A stretch of 64,000 bases of DNA from Flavisolibacter longurius (lineage in GTDB: Bacteria > Bacteroidota > Bacteroidia > Chitinophagales > Chitinophagaceae), in NCBI GenBank assembly GCA_013327885.1, contig JABUMY010000003.1:310001-374000 (forward strand), in the 5' to 3' direction. This document shows positions 7,181-15,458 of the stretch, piece by piece; position 1 is the stretch's first letter, and each line of letters opens with the position of its first letter. The notes under the pieces are model-generated. The model was not told the DNA's origin and made no database searches. It worked only from the letters and a program-made list of their open reading frames with translations. Made by a program: the position numbers and the translations under genes.

Positions 7181-9886
7181 TTACAAAAGTGACTGCAGCT
7201 TTTTCATTACTTTTTCCAAGTTGATGCCTTTTTTCAACACCGGTGCAAACAGGTCGCCTTCAGACTTTACCCGTTCCAGAATATTCGTGGCGTTCCAGGT
7301 GGTTGGTGTCAGTCCTTTCTTTACTTCGCTCCAGTCCAAAGGCGTAGACACAGGCATGCCGGGTTTGGGTCGAAGCGAATACGGCGCGGCGGCCGTTTGG
7401 GTTTCTTTGTTCTGTAAGAAATCGAGGTAAATCTTTCCTTTTCGTTTTGACGGTGTTCGCTCCATGCTGGTCAGATCTGGGAGCTCGCTATTGACTAGCG
7501 TTACAACGCTTTCAGCAAGGCTTTTTGATACTTCAAAGCCATAGTTTGCACCCAGTGGAATGTAAATATGAATGCCGGTAGAACCGGATGTTTTGACGCA
7601 GGAAGTGGCGCCGATGCTTTCCAAAATTTTTTGCACCGTGTTCGCCACCAACACTACTTCATCGAACGTATTGGTTTTATCCGGGTCCAGGTCTATCAGG
7701 CACCAGTCCGGCTTCAGGTAATCTTTTGTCCGGGCATGCCAGGGATTGATCTCGATACAACCCAGGTTAGCCATGTAAAGTAATGTGGCTTCGTTTTTAC
7801 ACACCAGGTATTCAACGGTTTTTCCCGTGGACTCGCTAAACTCTTCAAAGGTTTCGATCCAGTCGGGAGCTTTGCCCTTCATATCTTTTTGGAAAAAGTT
7901 GGCTGCGGCAATGCCATTGGGATGCCGGTTGAGCGAATGGGGCCGATCGAGTAAATACGGCAGCATGTAAGGAGCGATCTGGTGATAATAATTGACCATG
8001 TCGCCTTTGCGAAAACCTTCTTTTGGCCAGTACAGTTTTTGCGGATTGGTGATGGTGAGGCTCTGCTTGCCAACCACTACTTCCTGGTCTTCGGCAAGAT
8101 CCGGGTTGACGAGCAAAGAGGAAACAGTTTTCCCTTTTATGGATTGCTTTTTCGCGGCAGCGCCCTTTTTTGCCGCAGGGCTTTTTGCCGGTGCAGCCGC
8201 TTTTTTTTGTGTTGCCATTTTTGTTGCTTTTTCAAGGTGCACATCGCCTGCTTTTTTATCTTCCCGCAAACCCATAAAGATGGCGTGCCTGGCAATCTTG
8301 TCCGAGGTCCATTCCGTGAACTTGATCTCGCAAACAAGCTGCGGTTTTACCCAAGTCGCGGGCATATTGGTTTTTGGCGTTTTGGAAAACGGCGATTTTG
8401 CTATTGCCAGCGGTTGCAGTTTGTTATAGATCTGCTCCAGCGTTTTCGTGGTAAAGCCGCTGCCTGTATGGCCCACGTACACAAGCTTATCGCCTTCGTA
8501 AACACCCAGCAGGAGTGAGCCAAAAAACTTGCGTGTCTTCCGCGGTTCGGTATAGCCGGCAATCACCACTTCCTGGCGCATGGCCACTTTGATCTTTGCC
8601 CAATCTGCTGTTCGGGTACCTACTGTGTAAAAGCTGTTAGCACGTTTGGCCATTATGCCCTCCAGGCCTTGCTTTACGGCCGCTTTAAAAAACGGGATGC
8701 CTTTGCCTTCTACATGATCGCTGTAGCGAAGGTGTTCCTGGTTAGGTGGAATTAGCTGCTGCAATATCTCTTTTCGTTTTATCAGGGGTAACTTGGAAAG
8801 GTCAGCACCGTTGAGCCATACCACGTCGAAAATGAAGTATTGCAACTGCACCGGAGTGTTTTGCCAGTTTTGCAAGGCCTGGAAGTTAGCCAAGCCGTTT
8901 TCATCCACAGCCACGATCTCGCCATCAAAAACAGCTTGTATATTCAGGTCTTTCAAGGCCTGCGCCACCGGTGCATATTTTTGCGTAAACGATTTCAGGT
9001 TGCGGGAAACCAGTTCCACCGAATCGCCATTGCAATAAGCCACCGCCCGGTAGCCATCCCATTTAATTTCAAAAATCCAGTCCTTGCTGTCAAATGGTTC
9101 ATCAATCAGCGTTGCCAACATGGGTGTGAATTTGCCGGGCATAGTTGCCGGTTTGTCACTGGCTGAAAGTGGCGCGGCGGAGGCTTTTCCTTTCGCCTTG
9201 CTTTGTTTTTTAGCTGGCTTTTTTTCTGCTGCTTTTTTTGGAGTGGATGAATTTTTCGCCGTTGCTTTTTCCTTTGTGGAGTGCCGTACGATTGTACCAT
9301 GTTGCAGGGCAACTTCCTGCAAGGTCCTTTCTGATTTTACCGACGTGTCTTCTGCTGTAATGTCTTCATCACTACTTTGGTCATCTTTTTTCTTCAGCAG
9401 CATCCAGGCATTTTCGCCGCGGCCTTTCATTTTTACCAAGGTAAATTCTCCCTTCAGCTTTTGCCCGTACAATACAATTCCCACCTTGCCACTTTCCAGT
9501 TGCCGAAGCAATTCTTCTTCCTGCTCACTTCGTTTTTTCCCAACAGGGTTTGCCAGCTCATAGGTGCCTTCATCCCAAACGATCACCGTGCCGGCGCCGT
9601 ATTCGCCTTCGGGTATCACGCCTTCAAAATTTCGGTAGCTAAAAGGATGATCTTCCACCATCATGGCCAGTCGCTTGTCGGCCGGACGCAGCGAGGGGCC
9701 TTTGGGTACCGCCCAGCTTTTTAAAACGCCATCCATCTCCAGCCTGAAATCATAATGCAGGTTGGAGGCATCGTGCTTTTGCACCACAAAGCGAAGGCTT
9801 CCTTTTGAGTGTCCTTCCTTGCCTTTTGGCTCTGCCGTTTTCGTAAAGTTTCGTTTTTGATTGTACTGCGTCAGGCTCATAGGCAA
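7181..9886 (-). CDS. ligD: Multidomain ATP-dependent DNA ligase D (PE-LIG-POL)
   Basis: A 901-residue NHEJ enzyme with the domain order known from Pseudomonas. Residues 30-165 are the 3'-phosphoesterase (HDASNLHYDFRLE with H38, H44, D46). Residues 251-560 are the ATP-dependent ligase, with adenylated lysine K275 in EIKWDGYR. Residues about 610-901 are the archaeo-eukaryotic-primase-like polymerase, with LIDLDPD as metal site and SGSTGIHIYIP. Two Lys/Ala-rich linkers (166-250 and about 565-600) separate the domains and may bind DNA. The partner ku gene lies 300 bp upstream on the same strand. Alternative start at M3. Together they seal double-strand breaks without a template. Confidence 0.95.
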   Translation of the reverse strand: MPMSLTQYNQKRNFTKTAEPKGKEGHSKGSLRFVVQKHDASNLHYDFRLEMDGVLKSWAVPKGPSLRPADKRLAMMVEDHPFSYRNFEGVIPEGEYGAGTVIVWDEGTYELANPVGKKRSEQEEELLRQLESGKVGIVLYGQKLKGEFTLVKMKGRGENAWMLLKKKDDQSSDEDITAEDTSVKSERTLQEVALQHGTIVRHSTKEKATAKNSSTPKKAAEKKPAKKQSKAKGKASAAPLSASDKPATMPGKFTPMLATLIDEPFDSKDWIFEIKWDGYRAVAYCNGDSVELVSRNLKSFTQKYAPVAQALKDLNIQAVFDGEIVAVDENGLANFQALQNWQNTPVQLQYFIFDVVWLNGADLSKLPLIKRKEILQQLIPPNQEHLRYSDHVEGKGIPFFKAAVKQGLEGIMAKRANSFYTVGTRTADWAKIKVAMRQEVVIAGYTEPRKTRKFFGSLLLGVYEGDKLVYVGHTGSGFTTKTLEQIYNKLQPLAIAKSPFSKTPKTNMPATWVKPQLVCEIKFTEWTSDKIARHAIFMGLREDKKAGDVHLEKATKMATQKKAAAPAKSPAAKKGAAAKKQSIKGKTVSSLLVNPDLAEDQEVVVGKQSLTITNPQKLYWPKEGFRKGDMVNYYHQIAPYMLPYLLDRPHSLNRHPNGIAAANFFQKDMKGKAPDWIETFEEFSESTGKTVEYLVCKNEATLLYMANLGCIEINPWHARTKDYLKPDWCLIDLDPDKTNTFDEVVLVANTVQKILESIGATSCVKTSGSTGIHIYIPLGANYGFEVSKSLAESVVTLVNSELPDLTSMERTPSKRKGKIYLDFLQNKETQTAAAPYSLRPKPGMPVSTPLDWSEVKKGLTPTTWNATNILERVKSEGDLFAPVLKKGINLEKVMKKLQSLL

Positions 9887-9956
9887 GGGGCTAAAAATCT
9901 AATGCCATTTTATACTTGTGTGGCATGGATTTGCTGCACAGTTTTAAAAAATTTTT

Positions 9957-10142
9957 ATGCAGGATAAAAGAAAGGAAACAGATCGTTCCACTACTCAACC
10001 GGGGGCAATGGACTCGTACAATAACCGCGAAGACAACCGGCCGGGTAGGGTAGAAGAAACAAGGGAAAGTGAACAGGAGGAGGCAAAAATTGACGAGATA
10101 AATAAACATCCCAATCATAACACAAAACCCGAAGAGGAATAA
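9957..10142 (+). CDS. Small hydrophilic protein between ligD and ku
   Basis: A 61-residue, highly charged frame (Asp/Glu/Lys/Arg/Asn/Pro-rich) with no hydrophobic stretch, probably disordered. It lies on the plus strand between minus-strand ligD and ku. Nothing identifies its function. Similar acidic mini-proteins are common beside stress genes in this group, which is only a weak argument, and no clear ribosome binding site is visible. It may be a real small stress protein or a chance frame. Confidence 0.45.
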   Translation: MQDKRKETDRSTTQPGAMDSYNNREDNRPGRVEETRESEQEEAKIDEINKHPNHNTKPEEE

Positions 10143-10209
10143 AGGGTAAGCGTGGAAACAACCGTTGCACTTCCACGTAAATAAATGCTAAGAGTAAAAA
10201 GCAAAATGC

Positions 10210-10992
10210 TTAAGCCCTTTTCTTTTTGCCGTTGAGACTTTTTTTGAGGATCTCCATCAGGTCTCTTACTTCTGCAGGAAGCTTGCGGGGTTCGGCGATG
10301 CGTACATTTTTACCAGCTGCTTTTGCTTTGATCACTTTGCGGAGCTCAGCAAGATAAGTGTCTTTAAATGCAGCAGGGTCAAAGGTATCGGTCAATTGGT
10401 TGATCAGCTTTGTGGCCAGTTGAATTTCTTTGGGTGTAATGCGTTCGGCTTTTGTTTTTACGTCCGGCACTTCTTTTACCGCATCGTGGTAGCGGAGTTG
10501 GTTCAGGAGCAAAACACCTTCGTAATTTTTCAGCAGGCAAATGTGGGCACGGTTGCGCAGCATAAATTCGGCTACTCCCACTGTCTTTGTTTCGTCCAGT
10601 GCCTTCAGTAATAATTTGTAAGATTTTTCCGAGCCCTTATCGGGAACAATGTAGTAAGGCTTCTCGTAATAAACCGGGTCGATCTCTTCTTCTTTTACAA
10701 ACTGGATAATGTCGATGGACTTGTTGATCTGCGGTCTTGCTTTTTCAAAATCCTCGTCGGTCACCACCACGTATTTGCCCTTTGCATATTGAAAGCCTTT
10801 GACAATGTCCTTGTACGCAACTTCTTCCCCGGTCTTCGAATCAATGCGGGCATATTTGATGGGCGCCAGTTCGTCTTTCGACAACATATCGAAATCAATC
10901 GTATCCTCCTGCACGGCACTCTGCAGCTTTACCGGGATGTTGACAAGACCAAACGAGATGGCGCCCGACCAGATAGACCTGTTTCCTTTCAT
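10210..10992 (-). CDS. ku: Bacterial Ku, NHEJ DNA-end binding protein
   Basis: A 260-residue Ku homologue. The N-terminus reads RSIWSGAISFGLVNIPVKL, the family signature; the beta-barrel/bridge core covers about 1-220, and a short basic tail (ILKKSLNGKKKRA) ends it. Ku homodimers encircle broken DNA ends and recruit LigD, which is encoded about 300 bp downstream on the same strand. Only the small plus-strand frame at 9957 lies between. Length is normal for the short-tailed Ku class. Confidence 0.95.
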   Translation of the reverse strand: MKGNRSIWSGAISFGLVNIPVKLQSAVQEDTIDFDMLSKDELAPIKYARIDSKTGEEVAYKDIVKGFQYAKGKYVVVTDEDFEKARPQINKSIDIIQFVKEEEIDPVYYEKPYYIVPDKGSEKSYKLLLKALDETKTVGVAEFMLRNRAHICLLKNYEGVLLLNQLRYHDAVKEVPDVKTKAERITPKEIQLATKLINQLTDTFDPAAFKDTYLAELRKVIKAKAAGKNVRIAEPRKLPAEVRDLMEILKKSLNGKKKRA

Positions 10993-11003
10993 TTACTATA
11001 GGT

Positions 11004-11498
11004 TTACGAAGCGGGATAATACGTATTGCCGTGACGGTAAGTATTCTGGCGAAACCAGGCGGTGATAGTGTGCCATGCACTTTGCCACCAGGAAGCATGT
11101 TCCATTGTTCGCGTTTGGTAATAATCGGCCTTTTGAATTTTTACTTTCACCAGGGTAAGACTGTCATTTACCGAATGCATGATTTCTTCGGGCAGGTCAG
11201 TAAGGTTGTTCATTTCTTCAGGATCTGTTACCATAAAACCTTGGCCGGTCACCTGCAAAAAATAGCCGGTTCCCTTGCGGTAATAATCCAGTTTTACAGG
11301 GAACTCCTTTTCAAATTCGCTAAGGTTCTGAATTGGTTTGGGAACTGTCAGCCAAACAAATCCAAATTCATCTACTTTAACGGTAGATACAATTGACGTA
11401 GGTAGTTTTAGTACGGATTCACTTAAGTTGTAAAAAATCGCACTTCCTATCTCCTCAATCCGTTGCTGCAGAAAACTGAGTTGATGATTTGCGTCCAT
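11004..11498 (-). CDS. PNPOx-like split-barrel protein, general-stress type
   Basis: A 164-residue protein when started at the ATG at 11498; an upstream in-frame ATG at 11561 would add 21 residues. The pattern SAIFYNLSESVLKLPTSIVSTVKVDE, followed by FGFVWLTVPKP and an FPVKLDYYRKG strand, fits the FMN-binding split barrel of pyridoxamine-phosphate-oxidase-like general stress proteins, but conservation is modest. No catalytic motif can be named. It ends 11 bases before the ku start on the same strand, so co-transcription with ku is possible. The assignment is tentative. Confidence 0.6.
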   Translation of the reverse strand: MDANHQLSFLQQRIEEIGSAIFYNLSESVLKLPTSIVSTVKVDEFGFVWLTVPKPIQNLSEFEKEFPVKLDYYRKGTGYFLQVTGQGFMVTDPEEMNNLTDLPEEIMHSVNDSLTLVKVKIQKADYYQTRTMEHASWWQSAWHTITAWFRQNTYRHGNTYYPAS

Positions 11499-11715
11499 AA
11501 TAGGTTGTTTTAAGTCAGTAATCAAAGTGTACGTACGGTAGTAAACCAAATAGAATACCACAAAAATTCACCATTGACGGGCTTATTGCCGTGCCTGCCT
11601 TTGTGTACAAAAATCTACAAACAATCTGCTCCTTTTTTGAACAAACCTGCTTTTAGTGGCATACAAATTTTAGTGAGGATAATGAAATCATTTCTTAACC
11701 ACAAACCAATCAATT

Positions 11716-12336
11716 ATGGCAAGGAATACAGCAACAAAAACGGCTTCAAAACGCAGCGGATCGGCTACCAAATCAGCGTCCCGGTCAACAACCACCACGG
11801 CGCAAAAGCGTTCGGCAGGCAGTACGCAGAAAACAGATGAAACGATGTTGAAGGAATTGTTCCTTGATGAGCTGAAAGACATTTATTGGGCGGAAAAACA
11901 CCTGACCAAAGCCTTGCCGAAAATGCGCAAGGCGGCTACATCAGGTGAGTTGGCCAATGCATTTGAAAATCACCTTGCCGAAACAGAAGGCCAGATTCAG
12001 CGCATTGAGCAGGTTTTTGAAATGCTGGACATGTCGCCAAAGGCAAAAAAATGCGAAGCCATGGAAGGCCTGGTAAAAGAAGCACAAGGGCTGATGGACG
12101 AATTGCCCAAAGGCACCATGGTAAGAGATGCCGGGTTGATCATAGCCGCGCAAAAAGTGGAGCATTACGAAATTGCCGCTTACGGCAGCCTGGTTCAACT
12201 TGCAAAGACCATGGGGCAATCCGAAATAGCCAGCGTACTGGCGCAAACACTGGAAGAAGAAAAAAATACCGACCAGTTGCTGACGCAGCTGGCAGAAAGT
12301 GGTATCAACATAAGCGCGGGGCAGGAGCCAGCCTAA
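11716..12336 (+). CDS. YciE/YciF-type ferritin-like protein (DUF892)
   Basis: A 206-residue protein. Residues 1-42 are a Ser/Thr/Lys/Ala-rich basic tail resembling histone-like extensions. From residue 43 a four-helix DUF892 domain begins (LKELFLDELKDIYWAEKHLTKALPKM). Glutamates and histidines suited to a di-iron site recur in AEKHL, ENHLAETEGQ, KVEHYEIAAYG and LEEEKNTD. The family is induced by stress in enterobacteria; the precise activity is unknown. The basic tail could tether it to DNA, which would put an iron sequestering protein on the chromosome (inference). A strong terminator follows. Confidence 0.88.
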   Translation: MARNTATKTASKRSGSATKSASRSTTTTAQKRSAGSTQKTDETMLKELFLDELKDIYWAEKHLTKALPKMRKAATSGELANAFENHLAETEGQIQRIEQVFEMLDMSPKAKKCEAMEGLVKEAQGLMDELPKGTMVRDAGLIIAAQKVEHYEIAAYGSLVQLAKTMGQSEIASVLAQTLEEEKNTDQLLTQLAESGINISAGQEPA

Positions 12337-12372
12337 AAGAAACGGATCGTTTTCGCTTCGTTCTACGCAAAG

Positions 12373-12406
12373 AAAAAGAGCCAGGCCGTTTTGGTCTGGC
12401 TTTTTC
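12373..12406 (+). terminator. Intrinsic terminator after the YciE-like gene
   Basis: AAAAAGAGCCAG pairs with CTGGCTTTTTC around a GCCGTTTTGGT loop and is followed by a T run. It lies 37 bases past the stop codon. Confidence 0.85.
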
Positions 12407-12522
12407 TTTATATATAAGCAAAAGGAAACGGGGCGAATAGCAACGCGTCAATTTCCGGTACCTGCTTTTTGAGATAAGAATGATTTGGTTTGATCAACAG
12501 AAAAGCAAGCAAAAGGCAAACA

Positions 12523-13605
12523 ATGGAAAAACTCGCAACGCTATCACACAAAGAGATCCTGAAACTGGACAAGGATTACAGCAAGGCAGCCAAAGCCGCC
12601 GATCTTATTTATGTAAGTGACAAATCTCCCGGCTATACACGACAGAAGAAAGGAAGTGGGTTTGCTTATTACGACGGCGAAAACGTGGTAACCGATGAAG
12701 AAATACTGGAAAGAATTAAAAAGCTGGCTATTCCACCGGCATGGAAAGAAGTTTGGATCTGCAAAAAGGCGAACGGGCACATACAAGCCACAGGGCAGGA
12801 TGTGAAAGGCCGCAAGCAATACCGTTATCACCCACAATGGGGTGCCTTGCGCAACGAGACCAAATTTCACCGCTTATATGAATTTGGGAAAGTGCTTCCG
12901 TCCATTCGCCTGAAGGTGGAAGAGGACCTGGGTAAAAAAGAACTGTCGGAAGAAAAAGTGCTGGCAACGGTTGTCAGCATCATGGAGCGGACCTTTATCC
13001 GGGTTGGCAGCGATGATTATGAAAAGCTTTACGGCTCTTATGGACTAACTACCTTAAAAGATAAGCACGTGGATGTAAAAGGAAACACGGTTCGTTTTTC
13101 CTTTAAAGGCAAGAAAGGTATTTACCATGACATAACCCTTCGAAACCGAAAGTTGGCGAGGCTGGTGCAGATGTGCCGCGATATTCCCGGCAAAGAGCTG
13201 TTCCAGTATTTTGATGGCAGCGGGGACCGGCGATCCATTGATTCGGGTATGGTTAACCGGTATATCAAGGAAGCCAGCGGTGGCGATTTTACTGCTAAGG
13301 ATTTTCGCACCTGGGCGGGCACGCTGCACATTTTACAATCGTTTTGCGGACAGGAAACACCGGAAGCTGCGGCCGATTGCAAACGCAATGTTTTGGCGGC
13401 ACTGGATGAAGTGAGTCATAAACTGGGCAACACCCGCACCGTATGCAAAAAATATTATGTACACCCCGGCATCATCCGGCTGTACGAAGAACAGGCACTT
13501 GACAAATACCTGAAGGAACTCGATGCCATTGAAAAAGATGATAACCTCAGCGGGCTGACATCGGAAGAAAGAGTGCTGATGAAAATATTAAAGGAGCTGC
13601 ATTAA
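12523..13605 (+). CDS. DNA topoisomerase IB, poxvirus/bacterial type
   Basis: A 360-residue enzyme relaxing supercoils by single-strand cleavage. The N-terminal domain carries IPPAWKEVWIC and GHIQATGQDVKGRKQYRYHP. The catalytic domain has R262 in KDFRTWAGT, N303 in LGNTR at the position often occupied by His, and nucleophile Y312 in KKYYVHPGI. Start chosen at ATG 12523 rather than the TTG at 12490, because it follows a purine-rich stretch and matches the usual N-terminus. It stands in the LigD/Ku neighbourhood, an association that suggests a chromosome-maintenance role under stress. Confidence 0.93.
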   Translation: MEKLATLSHKEILKLDKDYSKAAKAADLIYVSDKSPGYTRQKKGSGFAYYDGENVVTDEEILERIKKLAIPPAWKEVWICKKANGHIQATGQDVKGRKQYRYHPQWGALRNETKFHRLYEFGKVLPSIRLKVEEDLGKKELSEEKVLATVVSIMERTFIRVGSDDYEKLYGSYGLTTLKDKHVDVKGNTVRFSFKGKKGIYHDITLRNRKLARLVQMCRDIPGKELFQYFDGSGDRRSIDSGMVNRYIKEASGGDFTAKDFRTWAGTLHILQSFCGQETPEAAADCKRNVLAALDEVSHKLGNTRTVCKKYYVHPGIIRLYEEQALDKYLKELDAIEKDDNLSGLTSEERVLMKILKELH

Positions 13606-13618
13606 AGCGCAGCTCCTT
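13591..13618 (+). terminator. Hairpin over the topoisomerase stop codon
   Basis: Perfect 10-bp arms (13591-13600 and 13609-13618) enclose the stop codon in the loop. Only a weak T stretch follows, so this may be a stabilising 3' hairpin more than a full terminator. Confidence 0.55.
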
Positions 13619-13648
13619 GTTGAAGATGTTACAATAGCAAGACTTTAC

Positions 13649-14086
13649 TCAGGAGCTACGTTTGCTGGCTCCTGCTTTTTTAGTTGCGGAGCGTTTGGTG
13701 CTGCTCTTTTTTGCCGTCGCCCGTTTGGTACTTCCTTTTTTTGCGGTTGCCTGTTTTGCACCGGCTCGTTTTGTGCTGGATTTTTTCGCGGCTGTTTTTG
13801 AACCTGCTCTTTTTGTACTGCTCTTTTTTGCTGCGCTACGGCTTGTCGTCGATTTTTTTGCTGCCGTTTTTTTCGTCGCCGTCTTCTTCGCAGCTGATTT
13901 TTTGGTAGCCGATTTTTTTGCCGGAACCTTGGCGCCTTTTTCACGGGCTTCGGAAAGACCAATGGCGATGGCCTGTTTGCGGGATGTTACTTTTTTACCG
14001 CTGCGACCACTTTTCAACGTGCCTTCTTTGCGTTCGTGCATAGCGGCTTTTACTTTTTCGCCGGCCGCTTTTGAATACTTTGCCAT
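13649..14086 (-). CDS. Histone-like Lys/Ala-rich protein with DUF6496-type N-terminus
   Basis: A 145-residue basic protein. Residues 1-57 form a conserved-looking domain (KVKAAMHERKEGTLKSGRSG, then KKVTSRKQAIAIGLSEAR) of the DUF6496 kind. Residues 58-145 are imperfect repeats built from AKKS, TKRA and TTK units, like the tail of histone H1 or bacterial Hc1-type proteins. The tail should bind DNA non-specifically. It is convergent with topoisomerase IB. The in-frame N-terminal domain and sensible start argue against a compositional artefact, although frames in repeats must be treated with care. Confidence 0.82.
   Translation of the reverse strand: MAKYSKAAGEKVKAAMHERKEGTLKSGRSGKKVTSRKQAIAIGLSEAREKGAKVPAKKSATKKSAAKKTATKKTAAKKSTTSRSAAKKSSTKRAGSKTAAKKSSTKRAGAKQATAKKGSTKRATAKKSSTKRSATKKAGASKRSS
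13650..13680 (+). terminator. Plus-strand terminator inside the 3' end of the convergent histone-like gene
   Basis: CAGGAGC (13650-13656) pairs with GCTCCTG (13668-13674), followed by C and six T. It lies 45 bases after the topoisomerase stop, within the last codons of the opposite-strand gene. Confidence 0.7.
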
Positions 14087-14282
14087 AAAAAATTATTTGG
14101 GTGAGTAATACAATACCGCTGAAAGTTTTGTACCAATTTGTATAAAAAACAATTACAATACTAACAACTTCTCCTCTTTTGTACATAAGCGCAAACAATC
14201 ATTTCAATATCCCAATAGCCAATATCCGAATAGCCACCTCTACCGGGTACGGTTTTTTTCTTCTTTTTGAAAAATCTGAAGT

Positions 14283-14741
14283 ATGGAAAAAATGGCCGGT
14301 ATTTTAAATGACCTTATCCGCATCAACCACGACAGGGTAGTGGGCTATGAAAAAGCGATTGAAGAATTAAAACCCGAAGATGCAGATCTTAAAGCATTGT
14401 TTCAGCGTTATGTAAACGAAAGCCGCCAGTATGCGCAGGAACTGACGCAGGAAGTAACACGACTTGGCGGCAACCCGGCAGATGGCACCACCAATTCCGG
14501 GAAGATCTACCGTGTATGGATGGACCTGAAGTCGGCAATTAGCGGCAAAGACCGTAAAACCATTTTAGACAATTGCGAGTTTGGTGAAGATGCCGCACAA
14601 AAAGCATATGATCTTGCCCTGAATTCCGATGTAGAGATTGAGCCTTCGCTACGTGACCTGATCGTACGGCAGAAAGCAGTTTTGAGAACTGGCCATGATG
14701 AGGTAAAGCGCTTGCGTGACATGCAGGCCGCTAACAAATAA
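14283..14741 (+). CDS. DUF2383/PA2169-type four-helix-bundle protein
   Basis: A 152-residue all-helical protein of the ferritin-like DUF2383 type. Helices run through LNDLIRINHDRVVGYEKAIEEL, LKALFQRYVNESRQYAQEL, the RVWMDLKSAISGKDRKTIL middle and a last helix ending KAVLRTGHDEVKRLRDMQ. Glu/His residues in the helices could bind metal, but a full di-iron motif is not obvious. The family occurs with general stress genes. It is the second ferritin-like protein in this island. Function is unknown. The gene is preceded by a short duplicated phrase (AATAGCCAATATCCGAATAG, about 14211-14236) in the spacer. Confidence 0.82.
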   Translation: MEKMAGILNDLIRINHDRVVGYEKAIEELKPEDADLKALFQRYVNESRQYAQELTQEVTRLGGNPADGTTNSGKIYRVWMDLKSAISGKDRKTILDNCEFGEDAAQKAYDLALNSDVEIEPSLRDLIVRQKAVLRTGHDEVKRLRDMQAANK

Positions 14742-14931
14742 CAAGGCATCAGATGCAGGGCTGATGGTCTCGTTGGGGAAATCTGTACGCAATTAAGTTG
14801 TACAGGCAGCGATAGCTTGTTTAAAAAATACTGGCAGGCTATTTTCTGTAAAGAGGAAATCTGATCCGAACGGCTGCGAAAAGCAGCTATACCCACCCAC
14901 CAAATTTTTAAACCCGACGCGAAACATTACG

Positions 14932-15258
14932 ATGCTGACGATCAAAAGCCCCCATACGAATGCCTGTTTCAATGCATGGATCAAATGCGAAAACCTGTTG
15001 ATTGAATTGCAGGAAGTTCAAAAATTTATTTCCAAAAAGGTTATCAACGTTATTGATGAATGTGCACACATCTGCCTGGGCACGTTTCATGCGCTAAAAA
15101 CCGGCTCGGTAAACAGCGCCAACATGGCCTTATTGTGTGTAGGGATTTGTGAAGAGTGTGCCGAGATCTGCGAAGATCATAACGGAACCGCCTTTCAAGA
15201 ATGTGCCCGTATCTGCCGGGAGTGTGCCAACCGCCTGAGTGACCTTTCACTGGCCTAG
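14932..15258 (+). CDS. Four-helix-bundle copper-binding protein (DUF326/Csp-like)
   Basis: A 108-residue Cys-rich helical protein. Cysteines are spaced along helices as CFNAWIKCEN, CAHICL, CVGICEECAEICED and CARICRECAN, the pattern of DUF326 copper-storage proteins whose inward-facing thiols bind many Cu(I) ions. There is no signal peptide, so a cytosolic location is expected, as in the Csp3 group. It is a single gene with a strong terminator. It adds metal buffering to the stress island. Confidence 0.87.
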   Translation: MLTIKSPHTNACFNAWIKCENLLIELQEVQKFISKKVINVIDECAHICLGTFHALKTGSVNSANMALLCVGICEECAEICEDHNGTAFQECARICRECANRLSDLSLA

Positions 15259-15294
15259 GCCCTGTTGCAGATTTCCTTTCTGTAAGTTTTTGTA

Positions 15295-15326
15295 GAGAAA
15301 CGTCCTGGTCATACAGGACGTTTCTC
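15295..15326. terminator. Perfect 13-bp hairpin after the copper-binding gene
   Basis: GAGAAACGTCCTG (15295-15307) and its exact complement (15314-15326) surround a 6-base loop, followed by ATTT on the plus strand. It lies 37 bases after the stop. Confidence 0.75.
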
Positions 15327-15458
15327 ATTTAGGCCAGTGCATTTCTTTGGTTGCGATCAACAACAAGGATTTCGTAGCCTTTGCCTGCAAATTGTCCGTT
15401 TTACAAAACTCCCTTACTTTGGTGTATCCTTTTGGCGAACTACACAAATTTCGGATTG

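Noticed and set aside
13645-13962. Arg/Lys/Gln-rich alternative minus-strand frame in the histone-like gene
   Set aside because: It is a frame-shifted reading of the same repeat; the frame at 13649-14086 has a structured N-terminal domain and is preferred.
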